A DNA stretch of 6,101 bases, from NCBI GenBank assembly GCA_020630455.1, contig JAHDBK010000245.1:1-6101 (forward strand). The letters are read 5' to 3'. Below the pieces are notes generated by a model. It searched no databases and was not told where the DNA came from. It saw only the letters and a program-made list of their open reading frames with translations. This stretch comes from Saprospiraceae bacterium (lineage in GTDB: Bacteria > Bacteroidota > Bacteroidia > Chitinophagales > Saprospiraceae). A program made the translations under genes and the position numbers. Of this stretch, positions 1 through 6,101 are shown one piece after another; within the stretch, counting starts at the first letter, position 1; each line of letters starts with the position of its first letter.

Positions 1-63
1 TTCAAATCTTTACAGAAAAGCTAAGGTGTATTTTTCAATGTGGATTGGTATAATATCTAAAAA

Positions 64-1152
64 TTAAAAACTAATTTTTACACCAATATTAATACCAAAA
101 GAAGAATAATTTCCTCTTCTCGCTAAGTCATCCATTGGTTGATTAGCATCTACATTGTTATTGAATAATGGATTATTAGACGTTGCAGTTAATTCGTCAA
201 CATAAATGATATGAGAATCATAAGTTGAAGCTTCTTCCAAAGTGTAAGGAGGTAATCCAAAACTAGCAGGATTAATTTCAACTGGCTCTAATCCAGGAAT
301 AGGAAAAGGAATAGAATTGATAATACCATTAATATTATTTTCTAATTCTTCGAATGTTAAATTTCCAACCATATATTCACTATTCAATTCAATGACTTTA
401 GTTTCCTTAGACTTAATCGTTAATGCATTAACGTCTAGTTCACCAAAAACAGAAATCATATCATTGATTTGATAATCAACTCCAAAAGCAGCATTCCAAC
501 CAAGAGAAAATACACCGAAAGATTCTGCCTTAGCCATTACAGAACCTGTAACAGTTGAATTCTCATCTAATCCAGGAATAGGAACTGGCAATGGTAATTG
601 TGATAAATCTAATGGAGTAGAAGTGATATCTACTTTTGTATCAGTAACTGTTTTACCACCAACAGGAATTAATAAACCAAAACGAGCATAAGGAGCTACT
701 TTACCCGTTCCACCTCTTACTACAAAACTTGGTGTTAATCTGAATTGCGTCGTTCTGTGCTCATATTCTCTGATATCAGTAATTACAGCCAATTCAAATG
801 TGTTTCCTAATAGGTCTATTCCTAAATCAGTTGTATTATATTCAATGTCTTCTACTTTTGGCTTTCCTAATGTGTATGAAAATCCTAAGTCAAAACCAAA
901 ATAATCATTAAACATATAACCAACAGCAATACCTGGATAAACACCTGGCTCTGATGTTCCATAAACATTGGTATATGAAGTAGAAGTTCTTTCAATTCCT
1001 AGAACTGATGGAATCGTTGCAAAACCATAACCTACATTTGCTCTTACATATAAACCAGTCTTACTTTTACTTACTTCCTCTTCTTGAGCATTTGTTGAAA
1101 CAGCTACAAATAAACACATTAAAAGTGTTAATAAAATATTGATTTTTTTCAT
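64..1152 (-). CDS. Outer-membrane beta-barrel protein with proline-rich loops (362 aa)
   Basis: Predicted outer-membrane barrel of unknown role. Residues 1-22 form a signal peptide: MKK, a hydrophobic core, then cleavage at STNA|Q. The mature part alternates short amphipathic strands with turns, for example around 33-46, 71-95, 135-165 and 211-245. It ends in GINIGVKISF with a C-terminal Phe, the usual signal for barrel assembly. Strand content resembles the OmpA-like barrel superfamily, but I cannot name a specific family. Two long inserts, about 166-210 and 248-347, are probably surface loops; each carries a proline-rich IPGL motif (192-195 and 285-288). The ATG at 1152 is chosen because it directly precedes the signal peptide. 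No Shine-Dalgarno sequence is seen, as is normal in this phylum. The gene starts 42 bases after the stop of another barrel gene on the same strand, so co-transcription is likely. Barrel assignment is good; function is unknown. Confidence 0.85.
   Translation of the reverse strand: MKKINILLTLLMCLFVAVSTNAQEEEVSKSKTGLYVRANVGYGFATIPSVLGIERTSTSYTNVYGTSEPGVYPGIAVGYMFNDYFGFDLGFSYTLGKPKVEDIEYNTTDLGIDLLGNTFELAVITDIREYEHRTTQFRLTPSFVVRGGTGKVAPYARFGLLIPVGGKTVTDTKVDITSTPLDLSQLPLPVPIPGLDENSTVTGSVMAKAESFGVFSLGWNAAFGVDYQINDMISVFGELDVNALTIKSKETKVIELNSEYMVGNLTFEELENNINGIINSIPFPIPGLEPVEINPASFGLPPYTLEEASTYDSHIIYVDELTATSNNPLFNNNVDANQPMDDLARRGNYSSFGINIGVKISF
287..305. repeat. 19-base direct repeat, copy 1 (in barrel gene)
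   Basis: The sequence tctaatccaggaataggaa occurs here and again, identically, at 566-584. The two copies are 279 bases (93 codons) apart and in the same frame. On the coding strand this copy encodes the IPGLE part of a proline-rich segment in the second long loop of the barrel protein. Confidence 0.8.
566..584. repeat. 19-base direct repeat, copy 2 (in barrel gene)
   Basis: Identical to 287-305. It encodes the IPGLD part of LPLPVPIPGLDEN (residues 186-198) in the first long loop of the same protein. Flanking bases differ, so the identity is confined to the proline-rich motif. Confidence 0.8.
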
Positions 1153-1194
1153 AATAATAAATTGTTTAAAAAATAAATGATTTTTTATAATTAG

Positions 1195-2067
1195 TTAAAA
1201 ATTAAAACCTAATGAAACTTGAAAAGATAAAGAGTTGTCTTTATCTTTTCTTGGTGTATCTGGGGTCACTTTAGAAAAATCGTAATCGTTATTAGTGGCA
1301 TCTATGAAACTATATGATGCTCTAAATTCAGTAGAAATTCCTCTAGTAAGATTAAACCTAAACCCACCATTAATACCTAAATCTAAGGTGTTGAAAAATC
1401 TTCCATCATCCATACTATCAAAATAATGAGCTCCTATAATTGAAGGGTAACTAATTACTGCACCACCACTATTTATAGTTAGACTACTCAGTTCGTCACT
1501 TTTAGCTTCACCTGCTTTGTCTCTATTATAATTATAATCTAATTCAATAATTATATCTTGAGCAGTACCCGTTCCATCCACAAAAGAAAGAGTAGTTTCT
1601 CCTGAACCCGTTGCACCTGCTAGTATGCCAATATGAGGGCCTACCAAAATTTTAAACCTTTCAACAGGTGCATAATAAAAAAGAACAGGAATATCCAAGT
1701 AAAATAAATTGGCAGTATAAACCTCTTTTCTAATTCCTATTTGGTTGAAGTTGACTCCTAGTTCAGTCATTAAATTCATAAATCCTTGTCCTTCAAATCT
1801 GTATTTAGTTCCTCTCATATTGTACAATAATTCAGGAGCAACGCCAAATTGATCATTAAAAGGAACATTGACTACAATCCCTGCATGAAAACCAGTATAG
1901 AATTTATTGTTTTCTAAAGAATTTCCATTAGCATCGGTTTCACTTTCACCCATAATAGTTGAAAAACTTAAACCTGCTTTAATACCGTAAGATACTTCGT
2001 ATTGTGCATTCGCATATATTATACTGAATGAGCTAAGAAGTAATATAAATATTGTTTTTTTCATCAT
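1195..2067 (-). CDS. PorT-like outer-membrane beta-barrel protein (290 aa)
   Basis: Outer-membrane barrel of the type often annotated porin family or PorT family in Bacteroidota; individual functions in this family are mostly unknown. A signal peptide covers residues 1-21 (MMKKTIFILLL core, cleavage near ANA|Q). Family-like pattern follows: YGIKAGLSFSTI (27-38), FHAGIVVNVPF (60-70), FGVAPELLYNMRGTKY (74-89), FYLDIPVLFYYAP (122-134), KILVGPHIGILAG (139-151), LDLGINGGFRFNL (228-240), and a last strand ending in FQVSLGFNF with terminal Phe. The frame stays open back to an ATG at 2124, but that start would put 19 charged residues before the signal peptide and overlap the upstream acetyltransferase gene. 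The tandem ATGs at 2067 and 2064 are better; either could be used. The start lies 4 bases past the upstream stop, so translational coupling is plausible. Confidence 0.88.
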   Translation of the reverse strand: MMKKTIFILLLSSFSIIYANAQYEVSYGIKAGLSFSTIMGESETDANGNSLENNKFYTGFHAGIVVNVPFNDQFGVAPELLYNMRGTKYRFEGQGFMNLMTELGVNFNQIGIRKEVYTANLFYLDIPVLFYYAPVERFKILVGPHIGILAGATGSGETTLSFVDGTGTAQDIIIELDYNYNRDKAGEAKSDELSSLTINSGGAVISYPSIIGAHYFDSMDDGRFFNTLDLGINGGFRFNLTRGISTEFRASYSFIDATNNDYDFSKVTPDTPRKDKDNSLSFQVSLGFNF

Positions 2068-2071
2068 TTCA

Positions 2072-2656
2072 TTATAAATTTCTTTCAATAACTGAACGTT
2101 TAATATTTTGATATGCTGTGTCAATTTTTAATAAACTGAACATAAATATATCGTGATAATTATTATTGTTAAAAGAAGCATTTCTTAAAATTCCTTCTTC
2201 TTTAAAACCCAATCTTCTAGGAATGGATAAACTTTTTGTATTTTCGACACCCACTTTTATTTCAATTCGATTCAAGTCCATTTTTTCAAAACCGTAGTGA
2301 ATTAATTTCTTACAGCTTTTACTAATAATACCCTTACCTTGTAGTTGTTCATCAATCCAATATCCAATTTCTGCTATATGATTGGTTTTATCTATTCTGA
2401 CAAAACTGATATTGCCACAAATATTATTTTTATAAAAAATATTTGTTATTAATTGTTGTCCACCATTGGTATAGTTTAACCCATCTTTAAGAAATTTAGT
2501 GATATCTTCAACCGTCTTTGTCCTTTCTACCCAAGGCAACCAAACGCCCAAATATGTTCTTTGTCTATCAATTACTTTAAAGAAATCATTCGCCTGATTT
2601 ACATTAGGTAATTTTAGCACAATATCATCATCGACTTTAAGCGAATGGGATTTCAT
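2072..2656 (-). CDS. GNAT-family N-acetyltransferase, RimJ/RimL type (194 aa)
   Basis: Predicted cytoplasmic acetyl-CoA-dependent acetyltransferase of the GNAT fold, closest in pattern to the RimJ/RimL subfamily that acetylates protein N-termini or small amines. The acetyl-CoA pyrophosphate-binding motif A is clear: EIGYWIDEQLQGKGI, with the Q-x-x-G-x-G signature at residues 104-109. Motif B is also present: ENTKSLSIPRRLGFKEEGILRNA (138-160), split here as ENTKSLSIPRR then LGFKEEGILRNA. The N-terminal LGVWLPWVERTKTVED stretch (36-51) matches the substrate-side segment usual in this subfamily. Length is slightly above the typical 170-185 residues because of a basic C-terminal tail after SLLKID. 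The ATG at 2656 is the natural start. It is the first gene of a likely three-gene minus-strand operon with two outer-membrane barrels. Substrate cannot be told from sequence, and nothing here ties it functionally to the barrels. Confidence 0.9.
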   Translation of the reverse strand: MKSHSLKVDDDIVLKLPNVNQANDFFKVIDRQRTYLGVWLPWVERTKTVEDITKFLKDGLNYTNGGQQLITNIFYKNNICGNISFVRIDKTNHIAEIGYWIDEQLQGKGIISKSCKKLIHYGFEKMDLNRIEIKVGVENTKSLSIPRRLGFKEEGILRNASFNNNNYHDIFMFSLLKIDTAYQNIKRSVIERNL

Positions 2657-2672
2657 TTTTTTAAATTTTATG

Positions 2673-2680
2673 CAAAAATG
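2673..2680 (-). promoter_or_regulatory. Possible -7 promoter box for the acetyltransferase-barrel operon
   Basis: Read on the minus strand this is CATTTTTG, one mismatch from the Bacteroidota -7 consensus TAnnTTTG. It ends 16 bases before the ATG of the acetyltransferase, similar to the spacing at the divergent mvaD gene. No -33 TTG box is visible at the expected distance, and the region is AT-rich, so this is weak. Confidence 0.3.
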
Positions 2681-2745
2681 ATATTAAAATTATTATTATT
2701 ATAATGTTTATTAAATTTTTAATATAAATAATAGCCTTAATAACT

Positions 2746-2753
2746 TACTTTTG
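2746..2753 (+). promoter_or_regulatory. Probable -7 promoter box for mvaD (TAnnTTTG)
   Basis: TACTTTTG is an exact match to the Bacteroidota sigma-A -7 consensus TAnnTTTG. It lies in the divergent intergenic region and ends 18 bases before the ATG at 2772, which would give a short leader. A matching -33 TTG box is not evident 17-23 bases upstream, where the sequence is only A and T. The box includes the TTG at 2751, which argues against that codon being the translation start of mvaD. Confidence 0.55.
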
Positions 2754-2771
2754 CGAATAAAATGGCAAAAT

Positions 2772-3866
2772 ATGAGTGTTGATTATAAAAATTCTAAATT
2801 GGTTATTGAATCAGGTATATTAAAAGAAGGACGTGTTTCTTGGAAAAGTCCATCTAATATTGCATTAATTAAATATTGGGGAAAACATGGTGTTCAATTA
2901 CCAAGGAATGCATCTATTAGCTTTACTTTACAAAATGCATTTACCGAAACCATTATGGAATATAATTCTCAAAAAAATAAAAGTGTAAATATTGATTTAG
3001 AATTTTATTTTGAAGGAAAAAGTAATCCAGCATTCGCAGAAAAAATTAAAAAATACTTTTTGAGTATTTCTGATATTTTTCCATTTGTAAAACAATTACA
3101 TTTTACAATACGCTCTCATAATTCTTTCCCGCATTCATCAGGTATAGCATCATCTGCTTCTAGCATGAGTGCATTATCACTATGTCTATGTAGTTTGGAA
3201 TCTCAAATTTTTGGTACTCTAAAAAATGATGAAGAATTCAGAAAAAAAGCATCTTATATCTCAAGATTGGGTTCAGGAAGTGCTTCTCGTTCTATTTATG
3301 AAAAAATAGCGATTTGGGGACATTTTGGAGAAATTGAAACGACTTCAGACTTATATGCTATTCCATATTATGAAAAAATACACGAAATATTCCATACCTA
3401 TCACGATGATATTTTTATAATTAGTCAAGGGGAAAAAGCAGTTTCAAGTTCTGCTGGGCATGCTCTAATGGAAGACAATTTATATGCAAGTCCTAGATAT
3501 CAACAAGCATATCAAAGAATGCATCATCTATTAATAGCTATGGAACAGGGAGATATAGAACGTTTTGGTACTATTGTTGAAAATGAGGCTTTGACGCTTC
3601 ATGCCTTGATGATGACTTCTTCTCCTTCTTATATTTTAATGAAACCCAACACTTTGGAAATGATTAATAGAATAAGACAATTTAGAAAAGAAAGTCAACA
3701 GCCTGTTTATTTTACTTTAGATGCTGGTCCCAATATTCATCTATTATATCCAGATCATATTTATGATAAAATACAGCCATTTATACAAAATCAATTGGTT
3801 CCATTATGTGAAAACGGATACTATATCCCAGATAAGGTGGGTTTAGGACCTTTGGAATTAGAATAA
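2772..3866 (+). CDS. mvaD: Diphosphomevalonate decarboxylase (364 aa)
   Basis: Catalyses the last step of the classical mevalonate pathway: ATP-dependent decarboxylation of (R)-5-diphosphomevalonate to isopentenyl diphosphate, in the cytoplasm. It is a GHMP-superfamily enzyme. Visible motifs, numbered from the ATG at 2772: SPSNIALIKYWGK (26-38), the GHMP phosphate loop FPHSSGIASSAS (119-130), LGSGSASRS (166-174), EKAVSSSAGHALM (221-233) and LDAGPN (316-321). Residues N30, S127/S128, R173 and D317 align by motif with the human active-site residues N17, S127, R161 and D305, so the enzyme looks intact and a true decarboxylase rather than a mevalonate kinase-like relative. Length is normal. The frame opens at a TTG at 2751, but that codon sits inside the probable promoter box, so the ATG is preferred. 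It is a lone gene, divergent from the acetyltransferase operon, with no other mevalonate gene in the window. Confidence 0.93.
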   Translation: MSVDYKNSKLVIESGILKEGRVSWKSPSNIALIKYWGKHGVQLPRNASISFTLQNAFTETIMEYNSQKNKSVNIDLEFYFEGKSNPAFAEKIKKYFLSISDIFPFVKQLHFTIRSHNSFPHSSGIASSASSMSALSLCLCSLESQIFGTLKNDEEFRKKASYISRLGSGSASRSIYEKIAIWGHFGEIETTSDLYAIPYYEKIHEIFHTYHDDIFIISQGEKAVSSSAGHALMEDNLYASPRYQQAYQRMHHLLIAMEQGDIERFGTIVENEALTLHALMMTSSPSYILMKPNTLEMINRIRQFRKESQQPVYFTLDAGPNIHLLYPDHIYDKIQPFIQNQLVPLCENGYYIPDKVGLGPLELE

Positions 3867-3915
3867 TTAAGTCGGAAGACAATAGGATTTAGATATTATA
3901 TTTTAGATTTACATC

Positions 3916-3945
3916 CAAATAATAAAGAATTTTCTTTATTATTTG
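3916..3945. terminator. Bidirectional terminator-like inverted repeat between convergent genes
   Basis: A perfect inverted repeat: 13-base arms caaataataaaga (3916-3928) and tctttattatttg (3933-3945) around a four-base centre aatt, which is itself palindromic. It begins 50 bases after the mvaD stop and lies 33 bases past the stop of the oppositely oriented oxidoreductase gene. The stem is AT-rich, and a short T-run follows on the plus strand only weakly (aattt). Position between convergent stops and symmetry suggest it ends both transcripts. A perfect stem of this length is unlikely by chance even at this base composition. Confidence 0.75.
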
Positions 3946-3977
3946 AATTTATAGACCTGTAATTATTTTGTTCAATT

Positions 3978-5969
3978 TTATTCAATTCCTTTTGCTATAT
4001 AATAAGACAATGCTTGAATAGAAAGCATAGGATTCACACCACTGCATCTTGGAAAAGCACTTGCATCTGCTACATATAGATTTTTAACTTCTCTAGTTTC
4101 ACCATTTGGTTTTAAGGGATGGTCTTTATCTCTACCTCCCATTCTACAAGTACCCATTTGATGTGCAGAAAACAAAGTAAAGTGATTGGCATTCCAATTG
4201 ATTTTATCAATATTATTAATAAAAGAATGAATATTAATATCATTATTCCATTCATACATTTGATTATGTAATAATCGTATTTTCGTAGCTCCTGCCAGAT
4301 GATGTAATTTGACACATTCTTTAATTCCGTGTATTAAATGTTTTCTATCATAAGGATTCAATTTATAATGGACTAATGCTCTTCCTTCTTTGGATAATTT
4401 TATTTTTCCTCCAAATTTATCCCTTGTTAATACTAAAAATGCAGCTGTTTTAGAAATGTTTTTCATGTCTTCATGAAGTTTATGAGCATTTTGCCAAGGA
4501 GTTGCTAATGCAATAAATCCACTATGCAAAGGAGGTGTTTCAATGACATATCCAAAATTGCCATCTAACCTTTTAAACTCATCGCAAACGGCAGTCATAA
4601 GGGGTCCATACCATCCATTAATCGTTTCGTCATATTCTGCTGCTACTGCATTTACAGGGTGAAGGTATAAATGATTACCTATTTCTTTGTGTTGAAGACC
4701 ACTCCTCTTCAAAATTGCAGGGCTGTGGATTGCTCCAGCTGAAACAACTACTTTCTTACATTGAATATCTATTTTATGTAATTGATTGTTGTCTTTCTGA
4801 AATGCTAAAACTCCTTCAACTTTTCCATTTTTATGAATCACTTTTTCTACTCTTGTATTAGCATACAATAAAGCTCCATTGTCTGAAGCATCCTGAAGAA
4901 AGGTTTTCATAGTACCTTGTTTATATCCCCAAGCATCACCAAAATTGGCATATCCTTGCATTTTCCAATAGGTTTCCATTTGATTTTCATCAACAGGACC
5001 TCTTACATTTCTAGCAATTGTATTGACACTATACCCAGCTTTTTTACAAGCATCGACTAATTTTTGATTTTGGGAATCATGAATAGAATATTGAGTACTA
5101 ATATGGGCTCTTTTTTCTATGTGTTCAAAGCATTTTTTATAATCATTATCTAAAAATTGAGGATTATCATGTTCTTTTGCCCATTCTTCTAAAATAAAAT
5201 CAGGTGTTCTAAATGAAGCAGACCAATTAATGGTAGTACCTCCTCCAACACAAGAACCTGCCAAAATGGTAGTACTTCCATCTTCACTAGCAAGAGCTCC
5301 TCTTCTATCAATTGTTTTTTGGGTCATTTCTAATTCTCTTCTAGACATTTGTTCCTCAGTAATATATTCCCCTTTTTCAAGAATAATTACTTCTAGTCCT
5401 TTTGCGGCAAGAGTTGCTGCTACAACGCCACCTCCTGCACCTGAACCAATGATTACCACATCACAAGTAAGACGGGTATCTTTTTGCACTTTTTTAGTTA
5501 TTAATCCATCTGTTTTATAAGGTTTTAAAATCTCTTTTCGAGGAGGATTAGGATATTTAATTTTCTCCCATTGAGGATTTATTCCATTTTCATTTACAGC
5601 AGAATAATAACAGAGTGTTACTAATTTTCTTAGAGAATTGAATGCATTTCTAAGAGGAGAAATCATGCTTTTTGACCATGAAATGAGTAAGTCAATTCTT
5701 TTATTTGGACTAAGTTTATCAAATGATTTTAAAGGACCAAACCAAGTTAAACCCAAGTAAAAACTACCCATTAAATCCAATAATTGTTTGAATTCATTTT
5801 GTTTGGCAATAGGTAAAGATTCTAGAGAAAAAAGTATAGAATCTATAAGATTCGGCATGTTTTGATGAAGTAATGGTTGATTTTTATCATTTTTAACATT
5901 TGTCAAATCTTCTGTAAAGGTATCACAGATTATTTTTAAAATTTGCTTTTGCTTATCATTTAATTTCAT
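3978..5969 (-). CDS. GMC-family FAD oxidoreductase, long-chain alcohol oxidase-like (663 aa)
   Basis: Predicted FAD-dependent oxidase or dehydrogenase acting on an alcohol. Residues 1-165 form a helical N-terminal extension (LNDKQKQILKIICDTF at the start, LRNAFNSLRKLVTLCYYSA near 106-124) of the kind seen in long-chain fatty alcohol oxidase-like GMC proteins. The FAD Rossmann motif is VVIIGSGAGGG (171-181), with the ribose-binding acid E198 in VIILEKGEY. Further GMC hallmarks are GSCVGGGTTINWSASFR (238-254) and GAIHSPAILKRSG (412-424). The catalytic pair is H603 in HQMGTCRMG and N646 in SGVNPMLS, 43 residues apart as in glucose oxidase (H516/H559). No signal peptide or clear membrane helix is seen, so it is probably cytoplasmic or peripheral. 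The ATG at 5969 is the only sensible start. It is a single-gene unit convergent with mvaD. Substrate and electron acceptor are unknown; the fatty-alcohol assignment is inference. Confidence 0.9.
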   Translation of the reverse strand: MKLNDKQKQILKIICDTFTEDLTNVKNDKNQPLLHQNMPNLIDSILFSLESLPIAKQNEFKQLLDLMGSFYLGLTWFGPLKSFDKLSPNKRIDLLISWSKSMISPLRNAFNSLRKLVTLCYYSAVNENGINPQWEKIKYPNPPRKEILKPYKTDGLITKKVQKDTRLTCDVVIIGSGAGGGVVAATLAAKGLEVIILEKGEYITEEQMSRRELEMTQKTIDRRGALASEDGSTTILAGSCVGGGTTINWSASFRTPDFILEEWAKEHDNPQFLDNDYKKCFEHIEKRAHISTQYSIHDSQNQKLVDACKKAGYSVNTIARNVRGPVDENQMETYWKMQGYANFGDAWGYKQGTMKTFLQDASDNGALLYANTRVEKVIHKNGKVEGVLAFQKDNNQLHKIDIQCKKVVVSAGAIHSPAILKRSGLQHKEIGNHLYLHPVNAVAAEYDETINGWYGPLMTAVCDEFKRLDGNFGYVIETPPLHSGFIALATPWQNAHKLHEDMKNISKTAAFLVLTRDKFGGKIKLSKEGRALVHYKLNPYDRKHLIHGIKECVKLHHLAGATKIRLLHNQMYEWNNDINIHSFINNIDKINWNANHFTLFSAHQMGTCRMGGRDKDHPLKPNGETREVKNLYVADASAFPRCSGVNPMLSIQALSYYIAKGIE

Positions 5970-6101
5970 TTTAAACTTATTGTAATTATAAACGAATATT
6001 TTGTATAAAGATAAATAATTTTTTTTATTTATTGGTGGTTTTTAAATATTAATTCTAATTAAATCCTTCTTTATATATTAATATTTAATAAAAATCACAT
6101 T

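Noticed and set aside
1168..1186. Small A/T hairpin between the two barrel genes (7-base arms, 5-base loop)
   Set aside because: Too short and too AT-rich to call a terminator; the 42-base gap fits an operon junction just as well.
2686..2705. ATT-type triplet run in the divergent intergenic region
   Set aside because: Only about four units in AT-rich DNA; not convincing as a phase-variable repeat.
4112..4315. Open frame of 67 codons on the minus strand
   Set aside because: It lies wholly inside the GMC oxidoreductase gene in another frame, is composed of low-complexity Ile/Leu codons from AT-rich DNA, and matches no family.
5230..5520. Open frame of 96 codons on the plus strand
   Set aside because: It is antisense to the FAD-binding region of the oxidoreductase, whose motifs are unmistakable. 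The Pro/Ala/Ser-rich translation is the expected shadow of Gly-rich codons.
6042..6088. 12-base inverted repeat ttaaatattaat / attaatatttaa with a 23-base loop
   Set aside because: Made only of A and T in a very AT-rich stretch; a rough estimate gives about one such match by chance in a region this size. It could be an operator or the terminator of a gene outside the window, but nothing supports either.
5970..6101. Promoter for the GMC oxidoreductase
   Set aside because: No CAAAnnTA (reverse of TAnnTTTG) occurs here. The nearest candidate on the minus strand has at least two mismatches, so no promoter is called although one is expected.

Overview
The window looks like ordinary chromosome from an AT-rich member of the Bacteroidota. 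Four signs point that way: two tandem outer-membrane beta-barrel proteins with K-rich signal peptides ending in an A|Q cleavage site; AT-rich start regions without an obvious Shine-Dalgarno sequence; a TAnnTTTG-type -7 promoter box ahead of one gene; and a mevalonate-pathway decarboxylase of the kind common in this phylum. Genus or family cannot be named from this sequence alone.

The left half (64-2656) is a minus-strand cluster, probably one operon. It is read in the order GNAT acetyltransferase (2656-2072), PorT-like outer-membrane barrel (2067-1195), second outer-membrane barrel with proline-rich loops (1152-64). The gaps are only 4 and 42 bases. A 115-base divergent intergenic region (2657-2771) separates it from a plus-strand diphosphomevalonate decarboxylase gene, mvaD (2772-3866), which makes isopentenyl diphosphate. 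A 111-base convergent region (3867-3977) carries a strong inverted repeat that probably ends transcription from both sides. The right part (3978-5969) is a minus-strand GMC-family flavoprotein of the long form, with an alpha-helical N-terminal extension resembling long-chain alcohol oxidases. Positions 1-63 and 5970-6101 show no gene.

No functional link between the four transcription units is visible beyond adjacency. The two barrels and the acetyltransferase may be co-transcribed, while mvaD stands apart from any other mevalonate gene in the window. There is no RNA gene, CRISPR array, insertion sequence or phage gene. I see no sign of a previously undescribed system. The points worth a second look are start-site corrections, the terminator, an in-frame DNA repeat in one barrel, and the unknown substrate of the oxidoreductase.
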